DNA of 26,770 bases from Methanobrevibacter sp. UBA412 (GTDB lineage Archaea; Methanobacteriota; Methanobacteria; Methanobacteriales; Methanobacteriaceae). Under the pieces are notes generated by a model, which made no database searches, had not been told where the DNA came from, and saw only the letters and a program-made list of their open reading frames with translations. Below, piece by piece: positions 7,278 through 14,827 of the stretch. The number at the start of each line of letters is the position of its first letter. The first letter of the stretch is position 1. Location of the stretch: NCBI GenBank assembly GCA_002495685.1, contig DAGJ01000007.1, forward strand, positions 1 through 26,770. The letters run 5' to 3'. The position numbers were made by a program, and so were the translations under genes.

Positions 7278-8129
7278 ATGATTAGACAACCTGTAGTTGC
7301 AGGAAGCTTTTATCAAAGTAATGTGAGATATTTATTAGATAGTATTGAGGATGCATTTAAATCATCAAGTGGTTTTGGAGAAATCCCAACTCTATCTAGA
7401 TCTAAATATAAAGATTCCATGTTAACTGGCATATTAGTTCCTCATGCAGGTTATATGTATTCAGGTGCTGTTGCAAGTAATTCTTATGCTGAATTAGCTT
7501 TAGATGGTTTTCCTGATACTTTTGTCATTTTATGTCCTAATCATACAGGATTAGGAGATCCATTAAGTGTTTTTTCTGAAGGAGAATGGGTTACTCCTTT
7601 AGGACATGTTTCAGTAGATGAAATTTTTTCTAAGGAATTAATTAATAATTCTAAGTTCGCAAGTTCTAATTTTGAGGCCCATATGCAAGAGCATAGTATA
7701 GAAGTCCAGTTACCTTTTTTACAATATTTTTCTAAAGATTTTAAAATAGTACCTATTTGTATGGGGGTTCAGGATTCCGCATTTGTGGATGATATTTTGG
7801 ATGCTATAATTAAAGCACAAGATGTTACTGGTCGTGATATTCGTGTTATTGCTAGTTCTGATTTAAGTCATTTTAATAATCAAAAGATAGCCGAAAATTT
7901 AGATAATTTAATACTTGAAGATATTAAAAATATGGATTCATTAAAACTACTTTCAGATGTTAAGTCTAATAATATTACAATGTGTGGTTATGCTCCTGCA
8001 ATGGTTGCTATAAATTATTCAAAAATTAAGGGAGAAGGTATATCTAAAGTATTAAAATATTCTACTAGTGGTAATGTTACACATGATTATAACTCAGTTG
8101 TAGGTTATGGCTCTGCAATATTTAAATAA
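7278..8129 (+). CDS. MEMO1-family protein (AmmeMemoRadiSam MEMO component)
   Basis: A 283-residue member of the MEMO1 family, structurally related to class III extradiol dioxygenases; no reaction is established for the archaeal members. Hallmarks are the start IRQPVVAGSFY, PHAGYMYSGAVA (H56), CPNHTGLG (H89), the EAHMQEHSIEVQLPFLQ motif (H135, H139) and SSDLSHF. These histidines could hold a metal. The frame also has an ATG at 7269, but GGAG at 7263-7266 is only two bases from it and the family normally begins M-I-R, so 7278 is chosen. It sits between rps2 and mevalonate kinase. Confidence 0.9.
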   Translation: MIRQPVVAGSFYQSNVRYLLDSIEDAFKSSSGFGEIPTLSRSKYKDSMLTGILVPHAGYMYSGAVASNSYAELALDGFPDTFVILCPNHTGLGDPLSVFSEGEWVTPLGHVSVDEIFSKELINNSKFASSNFEAHMQEHSIEVQLPFLQYFSKDFKIVPICMGVQDSAFVDDILDAIIKAQDVTGRDIRVIASSDLSHFNNQKIAENLDNLILEDIKNMDSLKLLSDVKSNNITMCGYAPAMVAINYSKIKGEGISKVLKYSTSGNVTHDYNSVVGYGSAIFK

Positions 8130-8162
8130 ATAAAGGAAAAATGTTAAAATAAAGTAAAATAT

Positions 8163-8172
8163 TGATATATAA
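8163..8172 (+). promoter_or_regulatory. TATA-like box before mvk
   Basis: TGATATATAA is centred about 31 bases before the mvk ATG at 8199, and no convincing Shine-Dalgarno lies between. If this is the box A, transcription would start within a few bases of the ATG, giving a near-leaderless mRNA. Confidence 0.35.
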
Positions 8173-8198
8173 AAAAAATAAAAATTTGATGATTAAAA

Positions 8199-9161
8199 AT
8201 GGAATCTGTAGCTTCAGCACCTGGAAAAACAATTTTATTTGGTGAACACTCAGTTGTATATAGTGAACCTGCTATTGCCGGTGCTGTAAATAAAAGAGCT
8301 ACAGTCAAAATTAGAAGATCAAGAAATCAAAATACAATTTTAAAATCTAAAGATTTAAACTTTGAAGCAATATTAGATACTCGTAAAGAATCTTACTCTC
8401 TTAAACATGGGAAACCTGGGATAATAAGATATATTTTAAATGCTTTAAGTAAATTTCATGATCATACTCCTATTGAAATATTATTATCAATAAATATACC
8501 TATTGGTTCAGGTTTAGGATCTTCAGCAGCTGTTACTGTTGCAACATTAGCAGCCCTATTTGATTATCATGATATTCCATTTACAAAAGAATCATTGGCT
8601 CAAGACGCTTATAATGTTGAATTAGATGTTCAAGGTATGGCTAGTCCGTTAGATACTATTGTGAGTACTTATGGTGGTTTAATTTATCTTTCTAGAGAGA
8701 AAAAACCAATCAGTTTCACAAATCATATAAACTCTAATTTTGTTATAGGATTTACCACAAAATACGGTAATACTGGAAAAATGGTAAAAAATGTTAAAAA
8801 TCTTAAAGATGCTTATCCAAACATAATTAACCCTATAATTGAAGATATGGGATTTATAGCCAATGAAGCTCGTATAGCAATTTTAAAAAATGATATATCT
8901 AAAGTAGGGGAATTAATGAATATAAATCAAGGATTATTGGATTCTTTAGGAGTAAATACTTCAGAATTATCTCGAATGATTTATTTAGCACGTAAAAATG
9001 GTGCTTTAGGTTCTAAAATTACAGGTTCAGGTGGAGGAGGAAGTATAATTGCTTTATGCCCTCATAATCCTGATAAAGTTATGAAAGCTATCAATAGATA
9101 TGATAATACTTTAAAAATAAAATTCTCTAAAGATGGAGTTTTAACTAAAGATTCTATTTAA
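8199..9161 (+). CDS. mvk: Mevalonate kinase
   Basis: A GHMP-family kinase that phosphorylates mevalonate to mevalonate 5-phosphate, the entry to archaeal isoprenoid lipid synthesis. The 320-residue protein has all three GHMP motifs: SAPGKTILFGEHSVVY (6-21), the ATP loop PIGSGLGSSAAVT (101-113) and KITGSGGGGSIIAL (273-286). D152 in SPLDTIVSTYGG is the expected catalytic aspartate. There is no clear ribosome binding site (only TGATG at 8188-8192); a TATA-like box lies about 31 bases upstream. It is followed 46 bases later by ipk, the later kinase of the modified archaeal mevalonate pathway. Confidence 0.95.
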   Translation: MESVASAPGKTILFGEHSVVYSEPAIAGAVNKRATVKIRRSRNQNTILKSKDLNFEAILDTRKESYSLKHGKPGIIRYILNALSKFHDHTPIEILLSINIPIGSGLGSSAAVTVATLAALFDYHDIPFTKESLAQDAYNVELDVQGMASPLDTIVSTYGGLIYLSREKKPISFTNHINSNFVIGFTTKYGNTGKMVKNVKNLKDAYPNIINPIIEDMGFIANEARIAILKNDISKVGELMNINQGLLDSLGVNTSELSRMIYLARKNGALGSKITGSGGGGSIIALCPHNPDKVMKAINRYDNTLKIKFSKDGVLTKDSI

Positions 9162-9172
9162 TAAAATAAATT

Positions 9173-9182
9173 ATATATATTA
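9173..9182 (+). promoter_or_regulatory. TATA-like box before ipk
   Basis: TATATATATT lies just after the mvk stop and about 31 bases before the ipk ATG at 9208. As at mvk, no Shine-Dalgarno is visible in between, so a near-leaderless transcript for ipk is possible. A/T richness makes this weak evidence. Confidence 0.3.
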
Positions 9183-9207
9183 CAATTAAACATAAAGCCG
9201 TGTTCTC

Positions 9208-10041
9208 ATGATTATATTAAAAATTGGTGGAAGTATATTAACAAAAAAAGACTTAGCAAAACCAGAAGTAAATTATGAAAATCTTGAGCGTATTGCAAGT
9301 GAAATTGAAGAATCATTACATTCTGATGACTTAAATTCTGATTTATCTGATGGTTTAATTATAGTTCATGGTGCTGGATCATTTGGTCATCCTCCAGCTA
9401 GTAAATATAAAATAGGAGAATCCTTCCCAATTGAGGATTATCCATTTAAACGTTTAGGTTTTGCAGAAATACAAAATCAAGTAAAAAAATTAAATTCAAT
9501 AATTTGTGACAGTTTAATAAAACATAATATTCCAGTAGTTAGCATGCCTCCTTCATCTTTTGTAACAACAGTTGATAAAAGAATATATGAATTTCGTTTA
9601 GGATTAATTAAAAAATATATTAAAGAAGGGTATGTTCCAGTTTTATATGGGGATATTGTGTTAGATGAAGAATTAAAAATGGCCATAATTTCAGGAGATC
9701 AAATTTTACAATACATAGCTAAAATTCTTAAATCAGATAATATAATTCTTGGTACAGATGTAAATGGAGTTTACACAAAAAACCCAAAAAATCATAAAGA
9801 TAGTAAATTAATATCAGTTTTAACTAATTTAAATCAAATAGAAGAATTAGAATCTACAACTAATATTGATGTTACTGGGGGTATGGTTGGTAAAGTTAAA
9901 GAATTATTAGAATTAGCTAATCTTGGAATTGATAGTGAAATAATTAATGCTAATACTCCAAAAACTATAGCAAATGCTTTACAATCAAAGCCAGTAATAG
10001 GTACTAAATTAACAAGTAAATTAGAAGAATATAACTATTAA
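9208..10041 (+). CDS. ipk: Isopentenyl phosphate kinase
   Basis: An amino-acid-kinase-fold enzyme that phosphorylates isopentenyl phosphate to isopentenyl diphosphate, the last step of the archaeal modified mevalonate pathway. The 277-residue protein starts with the nucleotide-binding MIILKIGGSILTKK and has IIVHGAGSFGHPPASKY (51-67), where H61 corresponds to the catalytic histidine of characterised archaeal enzymes. Later parts include ISGDQILQYIA, LGTDVNGVYTKNPK and VTGGMVGKVKELLEL. No Shine-Dalgarno is visible before the ATG. A 263-base spacer separates it from fni. Confidence 0.94.
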   Translation: MIILKIGGSILTKKDLAKPEVNYENLERIASEIEESLHSDDLNSDLSDGLIIVHGAGSFGHPPASKYKIGESFPIEDYPFKRLGFAEIQNQVKKLNSIICDSLIKHNIPVVSMPPSSFVTTVDKRIYEFRLGLIKKYIKEGYVPVLYGDIVLDEELKMAIISGDQILQYIAKILKSDNIILGTDVNGVYTKNPKNHKDSKLISVLTNLNQIEELESTTNIDVTGGMVGKVKELLELANLGIDSEIINANTPKTIANALQSKPVIGTKLTSKLEEYNY

Positions 10042-10256
10042 AAAATTTAATAGTAAATTATATAAAAAAGGTTTAATACAAAAATCGAAAAAATAATACT
10101 TTTAGTAAATTAACTTTTATCATTATCATTTTAATCAATTAAAAAATTAATAAAAAAAATTTTAGTGAGGAAATTTGATAAAAATAGAGTAAGTAGAATA
10201 ATAGAAAAAATAGAAATTAATATAAAAGAAAAAATTTATTAATTAAAAAAAAATTT

Positions 10257-10274
10257 TCATTATAACCATAATGA
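10257..10274 (+). repeat. Short hairpin upstream of fni
   Basis: TCATTAT at 10257-10263 pairs with ATAATGA at 10268-10274 around an AACC loop, about 30 bases before the fni start. It could be an operator or leader hairpin. The rest of the 263-base ipk-fni spacer is A/T-rich and shows nothing else I can support. Confidence 0.3.
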
Positions 10275-10304
10275 GTTTATTATAAAAATTAAGGAAGAAT
10301 ATCT

Positions 10305-11357
10305 ATGATATCTAATAGAAAATCAGAACATCTAAACATTTGTAATAATGAAGATGTTAGTTTTAAGAACAAAACAACTGGATTTAATGATATAGAATTG
10401 TTACATAAAGCTTTACCTGAAATAAATAAAGAAGAGATTGATATTTCTACTTCTGCTTTTGGTAAAAAATTAGATTCTCCTCTTTTTTTCACTGCAATTA
10501 CTGGTGGTCATCCAGAAGCTAAAAAATTAAACAAGATTTTAGCATTAGCTGCAGAAGAAAAAAATATAGGTTTAGGATTAGGTAGTCAAAGAGCAGCAAT
10601 TGAACATCCAGAACTTAATGATACTTATACTGTTGCTCGAGAATATGCTCCTAATGCATTATTGTTAGGAAATATTGGAGCTCCTCAAATAGATCTTGCT
10701 GAAGATGCTGTTAAAATGTTTGATGCAGATATATTAGCTGTTCATTTAAATCCTTTACAAGAATCTATACAACCTGAAGGAGATCTTAATAGTGAAGGAT
10801 TTTTAGATTCTATAAGTAAAATCACTGATCTCGTAGATGTGCCTGTTATGGTTAAAGAAACTGGATGTGGATTAAGCTCTGAAGACGCTTCATTATTGGA
10901 AAATGCTGGAGTGAACTACATCGATGTGGAAGGTGCTGGTGGTACTAGTTGGGCTGCTGTTGAAACTTTTCGTGCAAAAGATAAGTATCTTGGAGAGTTA
11001 TTCTGGGATTGGGGTATACCTACAGCTGTAAGTACTTTTGAAGTTGTAAATACAGTTAATGTTCCAGTAATATCTTCTGGAGGTATTCGTTCTGGTTTAG
11101 ATGCAGCTAAAGCTATTGCTTTAGGTGCTGATAGTGTTGGAATGGCATTACCTGCTCTTAAAAATGCTTATTATGGACTTGAAAATTTAATTAATTTAAT
11201 AAATCAATTTAATGAATCTTTGAAAATAGCCATGTTTTTAGTAGGTGCTAAAAATTTAGATGAATTAAAAAATTCTTCATTAATAATTAAAGGCAAAACT
11301 AAAGAATGGTTGGAACAACGGGGATTTAACACAAAAATTTATGCAAGGAGAAACTAA
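10305..11357 (+). CDS. fni: Type 2 isopentenyl-diphosphate delta-isomerase
   Basis: This FMN-dependent enzyme interconverts isopentenyl and dimethylallyl diphosphate, supplying the starter for prenyl chains. The 350-residue protein shows the family set: RKSEHL at 5-10, [12 protein letters not shown] (61-72), [10 protein letters not shown] (91-100), the [14 protein letters not shown] active-site segment (147-160, with Q156 and E158), VKETGCGLS (183-191), [14 protein letters not shown] (207-220) and a late phosphate-binding [27 protein letters not shown] precedes the ATG. The stop is only three bases before the RNase J start, so the two are probably translated from one message. Confidence 0.95.
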   Translation: MISNRKSEHLNICNNEDVSFKNKTTGFNDIELLHKALPEINKEEIDISTSAFGKKLDSPLFFTAITGGHPEAKKLNKILALAAEEKNIGLGLGSQRAAIEHPELNDTYTVAREYAPNALLLGNIGAPQIDLAEDAVKMFDADILAVHLNPLQESIQPEGDLNSEGFLDSISKITDLVDVPVMVKETGCGLSSEDASLLENAGVNYIDVEGAGGTSWAAVETFRAKDKYLGELFWDWGIPTAVSTFEVVNTVNVPVISSGGIRSGLDAAKAIALGADSVGMALPALKNAYYGLENLINLINQFNESLKIAMFLVGAKNLDELKNSSLIIKGKTKEWLEQRGFNTKIYARRN

Positions 11358-11360
11358 TTT

Positions 11361-12707
11361 ATGACAGTAGAAGTTATAGCAATAGGTGGATACGAAGAAG
11401 TCGGAAAAAATATGACTGCCGTAAAAGTAAATGATGAAGTCATCATTTTTGATATGGGTATTCACTTAGATAGAATAAACATACATGAAGATACAGATAT
11501 AGACAGAATGCACAGTTTAGATTTAATAGAAAGAGGAGTAATTCCTGATGATACATTAATGAAAGATGTAGATGGTAAAGTAAAAGGTATTATCTTTACT
11601 CATGGTCATTTAGATCATATTGGTGCAGTAGCAAAACTTGCGCATCGTTATGATGCTCCTTTAATTGGAACACCGTTTACTACAGCATTAATAGAAAATA
11701 CTATTAAGGGTGAACGAAAATTTAAAGTTCATAATCCAATTAAATCATTAAATCCTGGTAGTAAGATACAATTATCTAAAAATATTACTTTAGAATTTGT
11801 TCAATCAACTCACAGTATACCTCAAGCAGTAATTGCAGTATTACACACATCTGAAGGAATTATTGTCTATGCTTTAGATTTTAAATTTGATAATCATCAA
11901 AAAATAAGTCCACCTCCAGATTATAATCGTTTAAAAGAATTAGGTCGAAAAGGAGTTTTATGTTTAATAGTTGAAACAACTAATGCTCAAAATTATGACC
12001 AAGTAAAAACTTATTCTGAAAGAGTTCCTAGAGTGATTTTAGAAGATTTAATGAAAGGTCCAATGGAAGAAGATAAAGGAATGATTATAACAACATTTTC
12101 ATCACATGTTGAACGTATCCAAGCAATTGCAGATATTGCAGCTAAAGGAAATCGTGAAATTCTCTTTTTAGGTAGAAGTATGGAACGATATTGTGGTTTA
12201 GCAGAAAAAATGGGATTATTACATTTACCAAAGAATGCTAATATTTATGGTCATCCAAAATCAGTTAATAAAGCACTTGCAAAAGCTGATGATCATCCTG
12301 AAAAATATTTATTAGTTACCACAGGACATCAAGGTGAACCTGATGCTTTACTTCCTAGAATAGCTGGTGGACGTACTCCATATAATATAAAGAAAGGTGA
12401 TAATGTAATTATTTCTGCACCTATTATTCCTAATCCAACTAATGCAGCTAATCGTCATATTTTAGAAACAAGATTAATTACTAAAGGTGCAAGAATATAC
12501 TCAAATGCCCATGTATCCGGACATGCTGGTCGTGAAGATCATCGTGAATTTTTAAGAATGCTAAAACCTAAACATATAATACCTGCCCATGGAGAACTAT
12601 CTATGTTAACAGCTTATGGTGAACTTGCAGAGGAAGAAGGATATCGTATAGGTAAAGATGTTCATATTTTACGTAATGCACAAGCACAAGTTTTTAATGG
12701 AGAATAA
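11361..12707 (+). CDS. rnj: Ribonuclease J (archaeal RNase J / beta-CASP)
   Basis: A 448-residue metallo-beta-lactamase/beta-CASP ribonuclease; archaeal RNase J enzymes act mainly as 5'-3' exonucleases in RNA decay. Metal ligands are visible in THGHLDHIGA (H81, H83, D85, H86), H151 in STHSIPQA and D173 in YALDFKFD. The beta-CASP part includes TTFSSHVERIQAIA, LGRSMERYCGLAEKMG and TTGHQGEPDALLPRIAGG. C-terminal motifs HVSGHAG (384-390) and IPAHGE (H410) are present. The long C-terminal extension of bacterial RNase J is absent. Its ribosome binding site (AAGGAGA) lies inside the end of fni. A strong terminator hairpin begins in its last codons. Confidence 0.94.
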   Translation: MTVEVIAIGGYEEVGKNMTAVKVNDEVIIFDMGIHLDRINIHEDTDIDRMHSLDLIERGVIPDDTLMKDVDGKVKGIIFTHGHLDHIGAVAKLAHRYDAPLIGTPFTTALIENTIKGERKFKVHNPIKSLNPGSKIQLSKNITLEFVQSTHSIPQAVIAVLHTSEGIIVYALDFKFDNHQKISPPPDYNRLKELGRKGVLCLIVETTNAQNYDQVKTYSERVPRVILEDLMKGPMEEDKGMIITTFSSHVERIQAIADIAAKGNREILFLGRSMERYCGLAEKMGLLHLPKNANIYGHPKSVNKALAKADDHPEKYLLVTTGHQGEPDALLPRIAGGRTPYNIKKGDNVIISAPIIPNPTNAANRHILETRLITKGARIYSNAHVSGHAGREDHREFLRMLKPKHIIPAHGELSMLTAYGELAEEEGYRIGKDVHILRNAQAQVFNGE

Positions 12708-12729
12708 TTTTTTTATTCTCCTTTTTTTT
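12699..12729 (+). terminator. Hairpin plus T8 after rnj
   Basis: GGAGAATAA at 12699-12707 pairs perfectly with TTATTCTCC at 12713-12721 around five T's, and eight T's follow at 12722-12729. The left arm includes the rnj stop codon. It looks exactly like a bacterial intrinsic terminator, though archaeal RNA polymerase usually needs only the T tract. Confidence 0.75.
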
Positions 12730-12748
12730 AGAAAACTTTTAGAATGAA

Positions 12749-12758
12749 TTTTATATAA
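12749..12758 (+). promoter_or_regulatory. Box A promoter for idsA
   Basis: TTTATATAAG closely matches the archaeal TATA box and is preceded by a purine-rich GAATGAA resembling a BRE. Together with the terminator just upstream it suggests idsA starts its own transcript near 12779, with a leader of about 84 bases carrying AGGTGGAGG. Confidence 0.55.
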
Positions 12759-12862
12759 GTTTTGTTAAAAATTATATTAAGTAATTATTTTACATTTCAT
12801 AATGTTTTTATTTAAAATTTTTTGGGATATTTTTTTATAAATTTAGGTGGAGGAAAATTATA

Positions 12863-13858
12863 ATGGTTGATGTTGTATCAATTTTAAAAGAAAATTCACA
12901 AGTGGTTATAGATTCTATTGATGAAAATTTATCTATCATTGTACCTGAAGAGTTAAGTGATGCTTCAAAGTATTTAACTAAAGCTGGAGGTAAAATGTTA
13001 CGTCCTTCTTTAACTTTAATTACTAGTGAAGCTGTTGGTGGAAACAAATCTTCTACAGTTCAAACTGCTGCAGCTATTGAATTAATTCATACTTTTTCAC
13101 TTATTCATGATGATATTATGGATAAAGATGATATGAGAAGAGGTAAACCTTCTGTTCATAAAGTTTGGGGAGAACCATTAGCAATCTTAGCTGGAGATAC
13201 TTTATTTAGTAAAGCTTTTGAAATGATTATAACTAGTAAAGGTGAGAATCTTAATTTTGAACAAATTAATAAGACCTTAGCTACAGTAGCTGATTCTTGT
13301 GTTAAAATTTGTGAGGGCCAAGCTAGTGATATGAGTTTTGAAGGGGATTTCACAGTTAAAGAAGATGCATATTTAGATATGATTTTTAAAAAGACTGGTG
13401 CTTTAATTGCTACTGCCACTAAATCTGGTGCGATTATGGGTGGAGCTGATGAAGAAGTTATAAATGCTATGTATGATTATGGTAAACTTATTGGTCTTGC
13501 TTTCCAAATTCAGGATGATTATTTAGATGTTGTTAGTGATGAAGAGTCTTTAGGTAAACCTATTGGTAGTGATATTGCTGAGGGTAAAATGACTTTGATG
13601 GTTGTTAAAGCTTTAGATAAAGCAGATGATGATGATTCTGAAAGATTAATTGAAATTCTTAAAAATACTAATTCAACACAAGATGAAGTAGATGAAGCTA
13701 TTAATATTTTTAAAAAATATGGTACTATTCAATATGCTCATGATGTTGCTCAATTAAATGTTAATAAAGCTAAGGAAATACTAAAAATATTGCCTGATTC
13801 TGAAGCTAAAACTTCACTTAGTTTAATTGCAGATTTTGTTTTAAATAGAAAGTCTTAA
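12863..13858 (+). CDS. idsA: Short-chain trans-prenyl diphosphate synthase (FPP/GGPP synthase)
   Basis: This cytoplasmic enzyme condenses isopentenyl diphosphate onto allylic diphosphates to give C15/C20 chains for archaeal membrane lipids. The 331-residue protein has GGKMLRPSL (42-50), the first Asp-rich motif HDDIMDKDD (D83, D84, D87) and the second QIQDDYLD (D218, D219, D222). F78, five residues before the first motif, is the position that limits product length in this family, consistent with C20 or shorter. An excellent AGGTGGAGG lies at 12845-12853. The gene has its own box A after the rnj terminator. Exact product (FPP versus GGPP) cannot be read from sequence. Confidence 0.93.
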   Translation: MVDVVSILKENSQVVIDSIDENLSIIVPEELSDASKYLTKAGGKMLRPSLTLITSEAVGGNKSSTVQTAAAIELIHTFSLIHDDIMDKDDMRRGKPSVHKVWGEPLAILAGDTLFSKAFEMIITSKGENLNFEQINKTLATVADSCVKICEGQASDMSFEGDFTVKEDAYLDMIFKKTGALIATATKSGAIMGGADEEVINAMYDYGKLIGLAFQIQDDYLDVVSDEESLGKPIGSDIAEGKMTLMVVKALDKADDDDSERLIEILKNTNSTQDEVDEAINIFKKYGTIQYAHDVAQLNVNKAKEILKILPDSEAKTSLSLIADFVLNRKS

Positions 13859-13927
13859 AAAAAAATTTATTTATAAACTAAAAGATAATAATATTAAAAT
13901 AACAAATAAAAAGGGGTTTTTTCATCT

Positions 13928-14716
13928 ATGGGAATTATTGACAAAACTTTTCATAAAGGAGTATATAGCGAAAATTGGTCAGAAAGACAAAATGCTATAA
14001 AAACTACGGATGATATAAAACTCCTTCAAAAAATAGCCTTAACTGATGAAAATTGGTTAGTTAGAAGCGAAGCCTTAAAAAAAATTGAAAATCAAGATTT
14101 TCTAGAAACTATAGCATCAAATGATAAAAATATTGATTTAAGACAACAAGCATTACAGAAAATTGATAATCCTAAAATACTCAAAAACATAGTTTTATAC
14201 AATGACAATCCAGATGTAAGAAGAAGTACACTAGAAAAAATAAAAGACCAAAAAGTAATTCAATATGTAGCATTAAATGATGATCATTGGTGGGTACGAC
14301 GAGCTGCACTAGAAAAAATTGAAGATCCAACTATAATTGAAAACATTGCTTTTTTAGACAAAAATTACAAGGTTAGAAAAGCAGCATTAGATAAAATTCC
14401 ATATGAAAAAGTTATAGAAAAAATAGCATTAAATGATGAACATTGGGTTATAAGAAAAGCTGCTTTAGAAAAGATTACCAATTCACAAATTTTCGATAAA
14501 TTAGCTAAAAATGATATAAATTGGGAAATTCGAAAAGATTGTGTTGAAAAATCTAATAATCGTTTATTAATGGAAGATATTGCAGTAAATGATGAAAATT
14601 TTGAAGTGCGAGCGGCTGCTGTTAAAAAAATTAATAATCATGATTTACTATTTAAAATATCTAAAGATGATACAAACTTCGTAGTACGGGAAGTTGCAAG
14701 AAGTTGTTTACATTAA
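13928..14716 (+). CDS. Alpha-solenoid protein of nine 26-residue repeats (LRV/HEAT-like)
   Basis: A 262-residue protein of unknown function built almost wholly of repeats. From residue 33, eight successive units of exactly 26 residues follow the pattern (I/L)xxIAxxDxNWxVRxxALxKIxxxxh, then a 22-residue ninth that ends the protein; residues 12-32 look like a degenerate extra unit. Strongest positions are the D, N-[WF] and V-R. The pattern resembles LRV and short HEAT repeats, which form curved helical scaffolds for protein binding. No signal peptide, membrane segment or catalytic motif is visible, so it is probably a cytoplasmic binding protein. It lies 69 bases after idsA on the same strand, with AAGGGG at 13911-13916. 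Confidence 0.75.
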   Translation: MGIIDKTFHKGVYSENWSERQNAIKTTDDIKLLQKIALTDENWLVRSEALKKIENQDFLETIASNDKNIDLRQQALQKIDNPKILKNIVLYNDNPDVRRSTLEKIKDQKVIQYVALNDDHWWVRRAALEKIEDPTIIENIAFLDKNYKVRKAALDKIPYEKVIEKIALNDEHWVIRKAALEKITNSQIFDKLAKNDINWEIRKDCVEKSNNRLLMEDIAVNDENFEVRAAAVKKINNHDLLFKISKDDTNFVVREVARSCLH

Positions 14717-14768
14717 ATATAATTCAAATATTTTTTTTTGATAAATAAAAAGAATAAAATTTTTTATA

Positions 14769-14802
14769 GAAGGTTTAAAAAATTTTAACCTTCCTTTTTT
14801 TT
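14769..14802 (+). terminator. Hairpin plus T8 between convergent genes
   Basis: GAAGGTT at 14769-14775 pairs with AACCTTC at 14787-14793; after a bulged T the A/T stem continues (14777-14780/14783-14786). Eight T's follow at 14795-14802. It ends the solenoid-protein transcript ahead of the convergent surface-protein gene. Confidence 0.6.
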
Positions 14803-14827
14803 AAATATTAATTTTTATTACTAATTT

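Noticed and set aside
10165..10242. 25-codon frame (GTG start) in the ipk-fni spacer
   Set aside because: It has no ribosome binding site, a very simple Lys/Ile composition and a length expected by chance in A/T-rich DNA.
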